Positions 1 through 5,130 of a stretch of DNA of 5,130 nt are shown piece after piece. Origin of the DNA: CAYVLI01 sp964452105 [NCBI: uncultured Nitrospinota bacterium]. Its GTDB lineage: Bacteria; JAUXIQ01. The position numbers and the translations under genes are program-made. Position 1 is the stretch's first letter, and every line of letters begins with the position of its first letter. The stretch is from contig CAYVLI010000098.1 of NCBI GenBank assembly GCA_964452105.1, positions 1-5,130 of the forward strand, written 5' to 3'. The notes under the pieces were generated by a model that was given only the letters and a program-made list of their open reading frames with translations, searched no databases and was not told the origin of the DNA.

Positions 1-770
1 CCCGGATCATGTACCAAAATTATCAACCTATAATGGATTATCTCACCAGGAACACCCCATATAAGTTTGAGCTCAAGCTGGGAAGAACTTATGCGGACGC
101 GGTTAATTTTTTGGCCAAGGGCGATGCTGATGTGGCTTCGTTCGGGGCGGTCACCTACCTGGAGGCACATAAGAAATTCGGAGCAATACCCATAATGAGA
201 CCCTTAAATCACGATGGATACCCTTATTACCACAGCATTACTATCGTGCGTAAAGACAGTCCGATAAATGAATTAAAGGACCTTAAGGGGAAGTCTTTTG
301 CCTTTGCCTCGATAAAATCCACGTCCGGGAATCTCTTCCCTCGTTACTACCTTGCCAGGGCTGGAATTCACCTCCAGGATCTGAAAAGTTTCATTAACCT
401 TAAGCACCATGATTCGGTAGCAAAAGCGGTGCTTAAGGGAGAATTCGATGCCGGAGCAGTAAAGGATGTAATCGCATATAAATACCGGAAGAAGGGACTG
501 AAATTCATCTTTCAATCCGCCCCTATTCCCAGCGTGCCCATAGCGGTTAGGAAAGACACCCCGAAGGAATTGGTGGATTCGATTAAAAAAGCCCTCCTCA
601 AAATCGATACGAAAGACCCTGCAACCCGGAAAATGCTTCAAACCTGGGACCCGGAATTCAGACATGGATTTGTTGAAGCAAGCGATCACGACTATAAGGG
701 AGTGAGAAAAATGTTTAATGCTATCCCCAAAGGGTGCGGAAATGGCTGCCATCCCAGGCTCTATTTTTAA
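1..770 (+). CDS. PhnD-family periplasmic substrate-binding protein, probable ligand sensor (5' partial)
   Basis: The reading frame is open to the left edge (codons start at base 3), so the gene begins outside the window and its signal peptide is not seen. The first ATG at 9 lies inside the family's early 'YQPxMDYL' segment and is probably not the start. Residue numbers count from that Met. The family pattern is clear: YQPIMDYL (5-12), a stretch ending DADVASFGAVTYLEA (39-53), IVRKDSPI (79-86), the STSGNLFPRYYL loop (104-115) that lines the anion pocket in PhnD-like proteins, and GEFDAGAV (144-151). The family includes phosphonate/phosphite transport proteins and the sensors AioX/ArxX. No ABC transporter ATPase or permease gene lies downstream. 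A kinase gene overlaps the 3' end instead, which favours a sensory role. The only cysteines visible are in the C-terminal tail (CGNGCH, 243-248). The ligand is unknown. Confidence 0.86.
   Translation, partial: RIMYQNYQPIMDYLTRNTPYKFELKLGRTYADAVNFLAKGDADVASFGAVTYLEAHKKFGAIPIMRPLNHDGYPYYHSITIVRKDSPINELKDLKGKSFAFASIKSTSGNLFPRYYLARAGIHLQDLKSFINLKHHDSVAKAVLKGEFDAGAVKDVIAYKYRKKGLKFIFQSAPIPSVPIAVRKDTPKELVDSIKKALLKIDTKDPATRKMLQTWDPEFRHGFVEASDHDYKGVRKMFNAIPKGCGNGCHPRLYF
729..736 (+). promoter_or_regulatory. Ribosome binding site favouring the kinase start at 742
   Basis: AAAGGGTG lies inside the end of the binding-protein gene. Its AGGG core (731-734) is seven bases before ATG 742. The alternative in-frame ATG at 718 has its nearest purine-rich stretch (AAGGGAG, 696-702) about 15 bases upstream, which is too far for normal spacing. 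The start at 742 is therefore preferred but not certain. Confidence 0.5.
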
Positions 771-2280
771 AGTGAAACCTGATAAAGTGCACAGTTTGCG
801 CTTCGAGTTTGTGCTCCTGACCCTGATCATAGTGATTACGATAATGTCTTCTTTTGGATTTCTTATAGTGAGAAGAGAGAAAGCGCTCATCCGCGAAAAT
901 CTTATCATGGACGGCAGGTTACTGGCTAAAAACATAAGCATATCGGTAACTAATACGTTGCTGTACGAAGAGCTCGGCCTGGTAGAGGAAGCCGGGCTTC
1001 TGGACAACTATATAGCCGAGATTATGGGAACCGAAGATCTGAGGGTCGTCTATGCTATGGTTCTGGATACAAATAACAGAGTGGAAGCGCATAACAATCT
1101 GATGGAATTCGGCAAGGTTTACGATGATGACATAACCAGGAAAGCCGTACTCAGCAAAACCACGCTGGCTCAATTTTACACGAATCCCAGAACAGGGAAG
1201 CAGATACTCGATATAGCCACCCCTCTGGCCATATCCACCAAGAGATGGGGCACTCTTCGCATAGGTCTGTCAACACAAGCAATAAACGTCCGGGTGATGG
1301 CGCTGACCAAGAAAATAATTCTCATAACCCTGGCTTTCATGGGCATATTTCTGGGCGCCGTCACCGCAATGTCCTCCAGGCTTATCCATCCCATAGAAAA
1401 GCTGGCCAAAAGCATGGACGACATTAAATCCGGGGAATATGATGTGAAAAACCCCGTAACAAGGAACAACGAAATCGGGAAACTTCAAAAGAGCTTTATC
1501 CGGATGTTGGACCGGCTGAAAGCGGCTGAGGAGGAAGCCGAAAAGAGCAGGGAGATCATGATCCAGAGGGAGAAGATGGCTTCCATAGGAGTGTTGGCTT
1601 CAGGCGTCGCACACGAAATAAATAACCCGTTGGGAGGCGTTCTTAACCTGGTTAATCAACTCATTAAGACAGACCAACCTCCAAGGAACAAGGAATATCT
1701 TACCTTCATCAAGGGCGGATTGAAACGAATAGAAAAGATAATAAAACAGCTTCTCGATTTTGCTCAGGAGAGGCCGCCGGAGCTGAGACCCGTGGATATA
1801 AACTCAACGGTTGATACCGTGGTGTCCATTTTTCAACACTCCCTGGGAAAGGAACAGAATATTTCCGTGGAAAAAGAGCTCAGCTTTGATGGAAAAAACC
1901 TTTTCGTGGACGAATATCAGATCGAACAGGTGCTGATGAATCTCCTCCTCAACAGCGCAAGTTTCATGGAAGCGGGAGGCGCCATCAAAGTGAGCGTCAG
2001 CGAGTGTGAACACTGCTGTTGTATTACGGTAGAGGACAACGGAATAGGAATACCGGAGGAAATACAATCGAAGATATTCGATCCATTTTTCACGACCAAA
2101 GGAATTGGAAACGGCACCGGTCTGGGGTTGACCGTGAGCATGGCAATCATAAAAAGGCACGAGGGGACCATCACCGTAAAAAGCAAACCCGGCCATGGGT
2201 CTATTTTTACGGTAATGCTTCCCCTCAACGCGGCGGAAGCGGTTCGGAAATATGACCTTAGCTTCAAAGAAGGCGTTTGA
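742..2280 (+). CDS. Membrane-bound sensor histidine kinase (Cache-like sensor, HAMP, HisKA, HATPase_c)
   Basis: This is a 512-residue two-component kinase of the inner membrane. From the start at 742, TM1 spans about 21-43 and is followed by a periplasmic domain of about 147 residues with a single-Cache look (LDTNNRVEAHNN near its middle, WGTLRIGLS near its end). TM2 is at about 191-211, then come a HAMP domain (212-264) and a short charged helix leading to the dimerisation domain. The phosphoacceptor is H291 in HEINNP. The ATPase domain has the N-box Asn N404, G1 box DNGIGIP (432-438), F box FDPFFTTK (446-453) and G2 box GTGLGL (458-463). The ATG at 718 would add eight residues. The gene overlaps the binding-protein gene by 29 bases, and the regulator follows almost directly, so the three are probably co-transcribed. 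All four cysteines of the protein fall within residues 422-427 (CxxCCC), just before the G1 box, which is unusual. The fold and activity are secure; the signal is not known. Confidence 0.93.
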   Translation: MAAIPGSIFKVKPDKVHSLRFEFVLLTLIIVITIMSSFGFLIVRREKALIRENLIMDGRLLAKNISISVTNTLLYEELGLVEEAGLLDNYIAEIMGTEDLRVVYAMVLDTNNRVEAHNNLMEFGKVYDDDITRKAVLSKTTLAQFYTNPRTGKQILDIATPLAISTKRWGTLRIGLSTQAINVRVMALTKKIILITLAFMGIFLGAVTAMSSRLIHPIEKLAKSMDDIKSGEYDVKNPVTRNNEIGKLQKSFIRMLDRLKAAEEEAEKSREIMIQREKMASIGVLASGVAHEINNPLGGVLNLVNQLIKTDQPPRNKEYLTFIKGGLKRIEKIIKQLLDFAQERPPELRPVDINSTVDTVVSIFQHSLGKEQNISVEKELSFDGKNLFVDEYQIEQVLMNLLLNSASFMEAGGAIKVSVSECEHCCCITVEDNGIGIPEEIQSKIFDPFFTTKGIGNGTGLGLTVSMAIIKRHEGTITVKSKPGHGSIFTVMLPLNAAEAVRKYDLSFKEGV

Positions 2281-2285
2281 CGCTT

Positions 2286-3653
2286 ATGGACGATTTCAAG
2301 GTTCTGGTAGTAGATGACGAGCAACTGGTACGATACTCCATCAAAGAAGGCCTCGAGCAAGAAGGTTTTATGGTCGTTGTGGCCTCTCAAGCTCGGGATG
2401 GGCTGGCGTTGATGATGGAAGAGGAATTCGATGTCGTGATAAGCGATCTGCGAATGCCCGGCCTGAGCGGGATAGAATTGCTTCAGAAGATAAAAGAGAT
2501 GCAGCTTCACCCCGAAGTTATTCTGATTACTGCATACGGGACTATAGAGTCGGCTGTGGAAGCCATGAAGATGGGCGCATACGATTATGTCACCAAACCC
2601 TTCGAATTGGATGAACTCATAGTTATATTAAGGAGAATTCAAGACTATAGGCGACTTCAAAAAGAGAACAAAATGCTCCAGGAAGAACTCAAGAATGCCA
2701 AAATGGGCCCAGAAATGATAGGGGAAAGCAGGGCTATGAAGGAGGTGCTGGATCTAATCGAAACCGTTGCGGTCACAGACTCTACCGTCCTCATCCAGGG
2801 AGAGAGCGGAGTAGGCAAAGAGTTGGTAGCCGCAAACATATATGCCAACAGCAACAGAAAAGGTAAGCCATTCATTAAGGTAAGCTGTCCCGCGCTCTCG
2901 GAAAGCTTGCTGGAAAGCGAGCTCTTCGGCCATGAAAAAGGCGCATTCACCGGCGCCTACAAACAGAGGAAAGGACGTTTCGAACTAGCCAATAACGGGA
3001 CCATCTTTCTGGATGAAATCGGTGAACTCACCTTTCCCTTGCAGGTTAAGCTGCTCAGGGTCCTGCAGGAGAAACAATTTGAACGGGTGGGAGGGAACCG
3101 CACAATAAGCGTGGACGCAAGGGTGATTTGTGCCACGAAGAAGGACCTGCTAAAGGAGGTGGAAGAAGGGCATTACCGGGAAGATTTGTTTTACAGGCTC
3201 AATGTATTTCCCATACATATCCCACCGTTGAGGGAAAGAAGAGAGGATATACCCATCCTTGTTGACCATTTCATCAGAACTTATTCTACCCAATTGGGGA
3301 AGGACATCAAATCTATCTCCATGCCGGCCGCACGTTCGCTCTTCAGCTACTTTTTCCAGGGAAACGTAAGGGAACTGCAAAATATAATAGAACGGGCTGC
3401 CATCTTGTGTAATGGTGAGGCGATATTAGCAGAACACCTGCCTTCGGAAGTCCTCAATCACAGTGAGAAGACGAGTGAATACGTCCGCCATCCACCAGCC
3501 GATAAAATCTTGTCTGAGATGCTTGAAGAGTATGAAAAGGAGTGTATCGAGAAGACCCTGGAAGCTTTCAAAAGAAACAAGGGCAGCAGCGCAGATGCCC
3601 TGGGAATAAGCAGGAAAAATCTGTGGGAAAAGATAAAAAAATACCACCTTTAA
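2286..3653 (+). CDS. Sigma-54-dependent response regulator (NtrC family: REC, AAA+, Fis-type HTH)
   Basis: This 455-residue protein is a typical full-length NtrC-family activator, presumably phosphorylated by the kinase encoded just upstream. The receiver domain has acidic residues D10-D11-E12, phosphoacceptor D54 (SDLRMPG), T82 and K104. A helical linker covers about 118-138. The AAA+ domain has Walker A GESGVGKE (172-179), the sigma-54 contact loop GAFTGA (219-224), Walker B GTIFLDEI (238-245) and YREDLFYRLNVFPI (297-310). GNVRELQN (359-366) follows, preceded by Q where most relatives have P. A Fis-like helix-turn-helix ends the protein (about 420-455). A TTG at 2277 would add three residues and overlap the kinase stop codon. 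ATG 2286 is preferred, since AAAGAAGG (2266-2273) is only three bases from the TTG but 12 from the ATG. Its probable targets are the inverted repeats downstream at 3686-3741. No clear terminator hairpin with a T-run follows the gene. Confidence 0.95.
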   Translation: MDDFKVLVVDDEQLVRYSIKEGLEQEGFMVVVASQARDGLALMMEEEFDVVISDLRMPGLSGIELLQKIKEMQLHPEVILITAYGTIESAVEAMKMGAYDYVTKPFELDELIVILRRIQDYRRLQKENKMLQEELKNAKMGPEMIGESRAMKEVLDLIETVAVTDSTVLIQGESGVGKELVAANIYANSNRKGKPFIKVSCPALSESLLESELFGHEKGAFTGAYKQRKGRFELANNGTIFLDEIGELTFPLQVKLLRVLQEKQFERVGGNRTISVDARVICATKKDLLKEVEEGHYREDLFYRLNVFPIHIPPLRERREDIPILVDHFIRTYSTQLGKDIKSISMPAARSLFSYFFQGNVRELQNIIERAAILCNGEAILAEHLPSEVLNHSEKTSEYVRHPPADKILSEMLEEYEKECIEKTLEAFKRNKGSSADALGISRKNLWEKIKKYHL

Positions 3654-3685
3654 AAAATGAATTCCAACTACCGGTCCGATCTTCA

Positions 3686-3722
3686 GGTTACGATAGGGTA
3701 ACCGACGTTACCGTTTGGTAAC
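3686..3722. promoter_or_regulatory. Two tandem GTTAC-N6-GTAAC inverted repeats, probable activator sites
   Basis: Site 1 (3687-3702) has arms GTTAC and GTAAC around GATAGG; one more base on each side extends the pairing (GGTTAC/GTAACC, 3686-3703). Site 2 (3707-3722) has the same arms around CGTTTG. The centres are 20 bases apart, close to two helical turns, so bound dimers would lie on the same DNA face. Arms recur about every 10-11 bases in alternating orientation, so the inner pair also forms GGTAAC-N4-GTTACC (3697-3712). Both sites lie about 270-290 bases upstream of the predicted sigma-54 start, a usual position for NtrC-type enhancers. Binding by the adjacent regulator is inferred. Confidence 0.68.
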
Positions 3723-3725
3723 ATA

Positions 3726-3741
3726 TTTCCCCACCTGTAAC
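3726..3741. promoter_or_regulatory. Probable third, half-conserved activator site
   Basis: The right arm GTAAC (3737-3741) is exact. The left arm at the expected place reads TTTCC, matching GTTAC at three of five positions. Its centre is 19 bases from site 2, which continues the spacing of the first two sites. It is believable mainly because of this phasing. Confidence 0.42.
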
Positions 3742-3758
3742 GCCATACATAACACAAA

Positions 3759-3770
3759 AGGGCATGCCCT
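3759..3770. repeat. Perfect 12-bp palindrome AGGGCATGCCCT
   Basis: The palindrome is self-complementary over all 12 bases and lies between the third and fourth GTTAC-type sites. It has no loop and no T-run after it, so it does not look like an intrinsic terminator. It could be an operator for a second regulator, or chance. Confidence 0.4.
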
Positions 3771-3774
3771 GAAG

Positions 3775-3790
3775 GTTATTACCATCTAAC
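3775..3790. promoter_or_regulatory. Possible fourth, degenerate activator site
   Basis: GTTAT-N6-CTAAC matches the GTTAC-N6-GTAAC pattern at four of five positions in each arm with the same six-base spacer. The centre is 49 bases from the third site, so it is not in the tight phased group. It is weaker evidence than the first two sites. Confidence 0.3.
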
Positions 3791-3815
3791 TAACTCCATA
3801 CAAGAGTGAGAAGCA

Positions 3816-3841
3816 ATTTAGCCGCTGCGGGCTCTCTAAAT
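3816..3841 (+). other. Weak hairpin of unknown role
   Basis: ATTTAG (3816-3821) pairs with CTAAAT (3836-3841), and inner CC/GG pairs can extend the stem with a bulge. It is followed by a pyrimidine-rich stretch rather than a T-run. It might slow or end transcription from the sensory operon, but this is only a possibility. Confidence 0.2.
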
Positions 3842-3958
3842 CAATTTCCCTCTCTTTACGCACCTTTGCGACTTGTAACCTCCCCATAGAATCCCAATCC
3901 AGGCATCAGGGTGACCATCCCGCAGTAGCATCGAGAATAATTGATAAAAATCCTCATC

Positions 3959-3975
3959 TTGGTACGATAATTGCT
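3959..3975 (+). promoter_or_regulatory. Sigma-54 (RpoN) promoter for the oxidoreductase operon
   Basis: TTGGTACGATAATTGCT matches the consensus TTGGCACG-N4-TTGCW at all but one position. The invariant GG (3961-3962, -24 element) and GC (3973-3974, -12 element) are separated by exactly ten bases. Transcription should begin near 3986, about 77 bases before the Fe-S gene. The gene directly upstream encodes an activator with an intact GAFTGA loop, which is the type of activator this promoter class requires. Confidence 0.85.
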
Positions 3976-4047
3976 TTTAATATAACTTGTCCTCACAATC
4001 ACGCGAGGGATAGGCGGAGCAATGATTAGGGTAATAACGTAAGGCAT

Positions 4048-4053
4048 GGAGGA
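4048..4053 (+). promoter_or_regulatory. Ribosome binding site of the Fe-S subunit gene
   Basis: GGAGGA is a strong Shine-Dalgarno sequence ending nine bases before ATG 4063. No better in-frame start is present upstream, so it fixes the start of the protein and thus the atypical Tat motif near its N-terminus. Confidence 0.75.
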
Positions 4054-4062
4054 CCTGACGCT

Positions 4063-4905
4063 ATGAAAGATGGGCGAGAAGGGGTTACTCGAAGCGAGTT
4101 TATCAAGTTAGCCGCGGGAGCAGGGTTAGCGGCTGGCCTGAGCATGACTGCGCTCTCTGGAACCGCGGAAGCGGTGCGGAGGTTTACCGGCCCCGTCAGA
4201 TGGGGGTTCCTGGTGGATTTGAGGCGCTGCATAGGGTGCAAAGCCTGCGCAGTAGCTTGTAAGACAGAGTTCGATATCAGATTAAGCGTATTCCGCTCTG
4301 GTGTGGGGGAAAAGGAATCGGGCTCTTTTCCATATATGAGACGTACATTCATACCCTGGCTTTGCAACCACTGCGCCAACCCTCCCTGCATTGAAAACTG
4401 CCCGGTAGATGAAATAGAAGCGATACACACCTTCCCGGACGGCAGCCGCACTAAATATATGAAACGCGCCACCTACCAGCGCCCCGATGGCGTGGTTCTC
4501 ATAGACCAGGACAGGTGCATAGGCTGCGGGGCGTGCGTGAATGACTGCCCCTATGGCGCAAGATTTCTGGACCCTGTGATAGCCGCCGGCGGGTCGCCGG
4601 ATATGCAAGCGGCAAATAAATGCACCCTATGCGCTCACCGTCTTGCAGAGGGCATCGTCCCCTCTTGCGTCAATACCTGCCAGGGTCGTGCCAGAATCGC
4701 AGGCAATTTGAATGACCCCAAAAGTAAAATATCTCGACTTATAGCTTCAAACGAGACACGTCACCTGAGGCCGGAGTTGAAAACCGATCCCCAATGCTAC
4801 TTTATCGGGCTTGATGATGATTTTTACGCAGAGATAAAAGAGTCCAACCAGATGAACAAAAATACGCTTGCTTTCAGGGATACGGGATCGCCGGCAAGAA
4901 AGTAG
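4063..4905 (+). CDS. Exported four-[4Fe-4S] ferredoxin-like electron-transfer subunit (TtrB/PsrB/NrfC type)
   Basis: This 280-residue protein should carry electrons between the catalytic subunit of a periplasmic oxidoreductase and a membrane quinone-linked partner. Sixteen cysteines form the four family motifs: C56-C59-C62-C66, C101-C104-C109-C113, C152-C155-C158-C162, and C187-C190 with C202-C206 (11 residues between the two pairs). One extra cysteine is C245. The N-terminus looks like a Tat signal: TRSEFIK (9-15), then a hydrophobic small-residue stretch (about 16-32) and a likely cleavage near residue 37. The second arginine of the twin pair is serine. The mature start RWGFLVDLRRCIGC and the end YFIGLDDDFY recall TtrB of tetrathionate reductase, but related subunits serve polysulfide, nitrite, arsenic and other enzymes, so no symbol is given. 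It is first in the operon under the sigma-54 promoter, 56 bases before the next gene. The order, small subunit before catalytic subunit, is as in ttrBCA (without an intervening C gene) and arxB'A. Confidence 0.93.
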   Translation: MKDGREGVTRSEFIKLAAGAGLAAGLSMTALSGTAEAVRRFTGPVRWGFLVDLRRCIGCKACAVACKTEFDIRLSVFRSGVGEKESGSFPYMRRTFIPWLCNHCANPPCIENCPVDEIEAIHTFPDGSRTKYMKRATYQRPDGVVLIDQDRCIGCGACVNDCPYGARFLDPVIAAGGSPDMQAANKCTLCAHRLAEGIVPSCVNTCQGRARIAGNLNDPKSKISRLIASNETRHLRPELKTDPQCYFIGLDDDFYAEIKESNQMNKNTLAFRDTGSPARK

Positions 4906-4949
4906 AGGTGTAACCGTCTCTGAATCGCAGAAAATCTGCTGGCTTAAAT

Positions 4950-4955
4950 GGAGGG
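4950..4955 (+). promoter_or_regulatory. Ribosome binding site of the last gene
   Basis: GGAGGG ends six bases before ATG 4962. The next in-frame ATG, 4974, has AGGGG only three bases before it. The start at 4962 is therefore chosen. Confidence 0.7.
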
Positions 4956-4961
4956 TAAATA

Positions 4962-5130
4962 ATGCAGGGGAAAATGACCAGGCGGAACTTTTTTAAACTT
5001 GGCGCTGCTGCAGGAGCATTTATTTCAGGGTTCGGCACAAATAAAGTTCTGGCGAGCAGTTCTCTCAAGGGGAAACCCCTCATTAAAGCAGGAAGGGATA
5101 TCTCGCCGACTACCGGCAAGGAGCGAAAGG
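4962..5130 (+). CDS. Tat-exported protein, probably the molybdopterin catalytic subunit (3' partial)
   Basis: Only the first 56 codons are present; the frame runs off the window. The N-terminus is a standard Tat signal: TRRNFFK at residues 6-12 with both arginines, a hydrophobic Ala/Gly-rich stretch to about 26, and a likely cleavage after VLA (residue 31). The mature part begins SSSLKGKPLIKAGRDISP, before the point where an N-terminal cysteine motif for a [4Fe-4S] cluster would be expected. The catalytic identity rests on context: a Tat-exported partner directly after a four-cluster Fe-S subunit is usually a DMSO-reductase-family enzyme (TtrA, PsrA, PhsA, ArrA and ArxA are examples). The substrate cannot be decided from these residues. 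It shares an operon with the Fe-S gene, since no terminator or new promoter is seen in the 56-base gap. Confidence 0.7.
   Translation, partial: MQGKMTRRNFFKLGAAAGAFISGFGTNKVLASSSLKGKPLIKAGRDISPTTGKERK

Larger units (their letters stand above)
3654..4062. other. Non-coding regulatory region between the sensory and oxidoreductase operons
   Basis: This stretch of about 410 bases has no convincing gene. Stop codons are frequent, and the one longer reverse-strand frame (63 codons, 3856-4047) has no family resemblance and no clear ribosome site. The left part holds the GTTAC-N6-GTAAC repeats and a 12-bp palindrome, the middle has a weak hairpin (3816-3841), and the right part holds a sigma-54 promoter. 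Transcription starting near 3986 would leave a 5' leader of about 77 bases before the Fe-S gene. No riboswitch or tRNA was recognised. Confidence 0.75.

Noticed and set aside
756-774. Possible +1 frameshift at TTT-TAA that would fuse the binding protein to the kinase, giving a TtrS-like protein
   Set aside because: The kinase frame is +1 to the binding-protein frame and the TTTTTAA run could allow slipping. However, the kinase has two membrane segments, so fusing it to a periplasmic domain would place the catalytic part outside the cell. The kinase also has its own ATG and ribosome site.
273-1173. Long reverse-strand frames opposite the binding protein and kinase
   Set aside because: They are shadows of clearly coding + strand genes with strong family motifs, and their translations resemble no known protein.
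3686-3741. CRISPR-like or mobile-element repeats
   Set aside because: The repeat units are short inverted arms with 10-base periodicity, not long direct repeats with unique spacers. No transposase or end repeats are present.
3839-3851. Possible IHF site between enhancer and promoter
   Set aside because: AATCAA matches the first half of the IHF consensus, but the TTR half at the right spacing is missing. No other good match was found between enhancer and promoter.
4022-4042. Six-codon leader peptide (ATG to TAA) in the 5' leader of the Fe-S gene
   Set aside because: It is very short, the nearest GGAG is only three bases away, and there is no attenuator hairpin or run of regulatory codons.
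3856-4047. Reverse-strand open frame of 63 codons in the intergenic region
   Set aside because: It overlaps the sigma-54 promoter and the leader, has no recognisable family features and no convincing ribosome site.

Overview
The window looks like accessory respiratory DNA from an anaerobic, Gram-negative-type bacterium. GC content is moderate, by eye near 50%. A sigma-54 activator with a sigma-54 promoter, a Cache-type sensor kinase and Tat-exported Fe-S and catalytic subunits together suggest a Desulfobacterota-like (former Deltaproteobacteria) or similar lineage. This placement is inferred from gene style; no marker gene is present.

Layout: all five genes are on the + strand. Positions 1-770 hold the 3' part of a PhnD-family periplasmic binding protein, cut by the window edge. 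It overlaps a membrane histidine kinase (742-2280), followed five bases later by an NtrC-type sigma-54 response regulator (2286-3653). These three genes form a sensory operon. A non-coding region of about 410 bases follows (3654-4062). It contains a cluster of GTTAC-N6-GTAAC inverted repeats (3686-3741, with a weaker copy at 3775-3790), a perfect 12-bp palindrome (3759-3770) and a near-consensus sigma-54 promoter (3959-3975). Next come a four-cluster [4Fe-4S] electron-transfer subunit (4063-4905) and the first 56 codons of a second Tat-exported protein (4962 to the window end). That protein is most likely the catalytic molybdopterin subunit, but its diagnostic domains lie outside the window.

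Working model (inference): the binding protein recognises a small anion in the periplasm and signals to the kinase. The kinase phosphorylates the response regulator, which binds the GTTAC-N6-GTAAC sites 200-290 bases upstream of the transcription start and activates the sigma-54 promoter of the oxidoreductase operon. The arrangement resembles the AioXSR/ArxXSR arsenite-oxidation regulators and TtrS, where a PhnD-like domain is part of the kinase. The Fe-S subunit is closest in style to TtrB/PsrB/NrfC. The substrate cannot be read from this window. Points worth checking are the regulatory array with its matching promoter, a four-cysteine cluster inside the kinase ATPase domain, a C-terminal CXXXCH tail on the binding protein, and a Tat signal on the Fe-S subunit that lacks one of the twin arginines.
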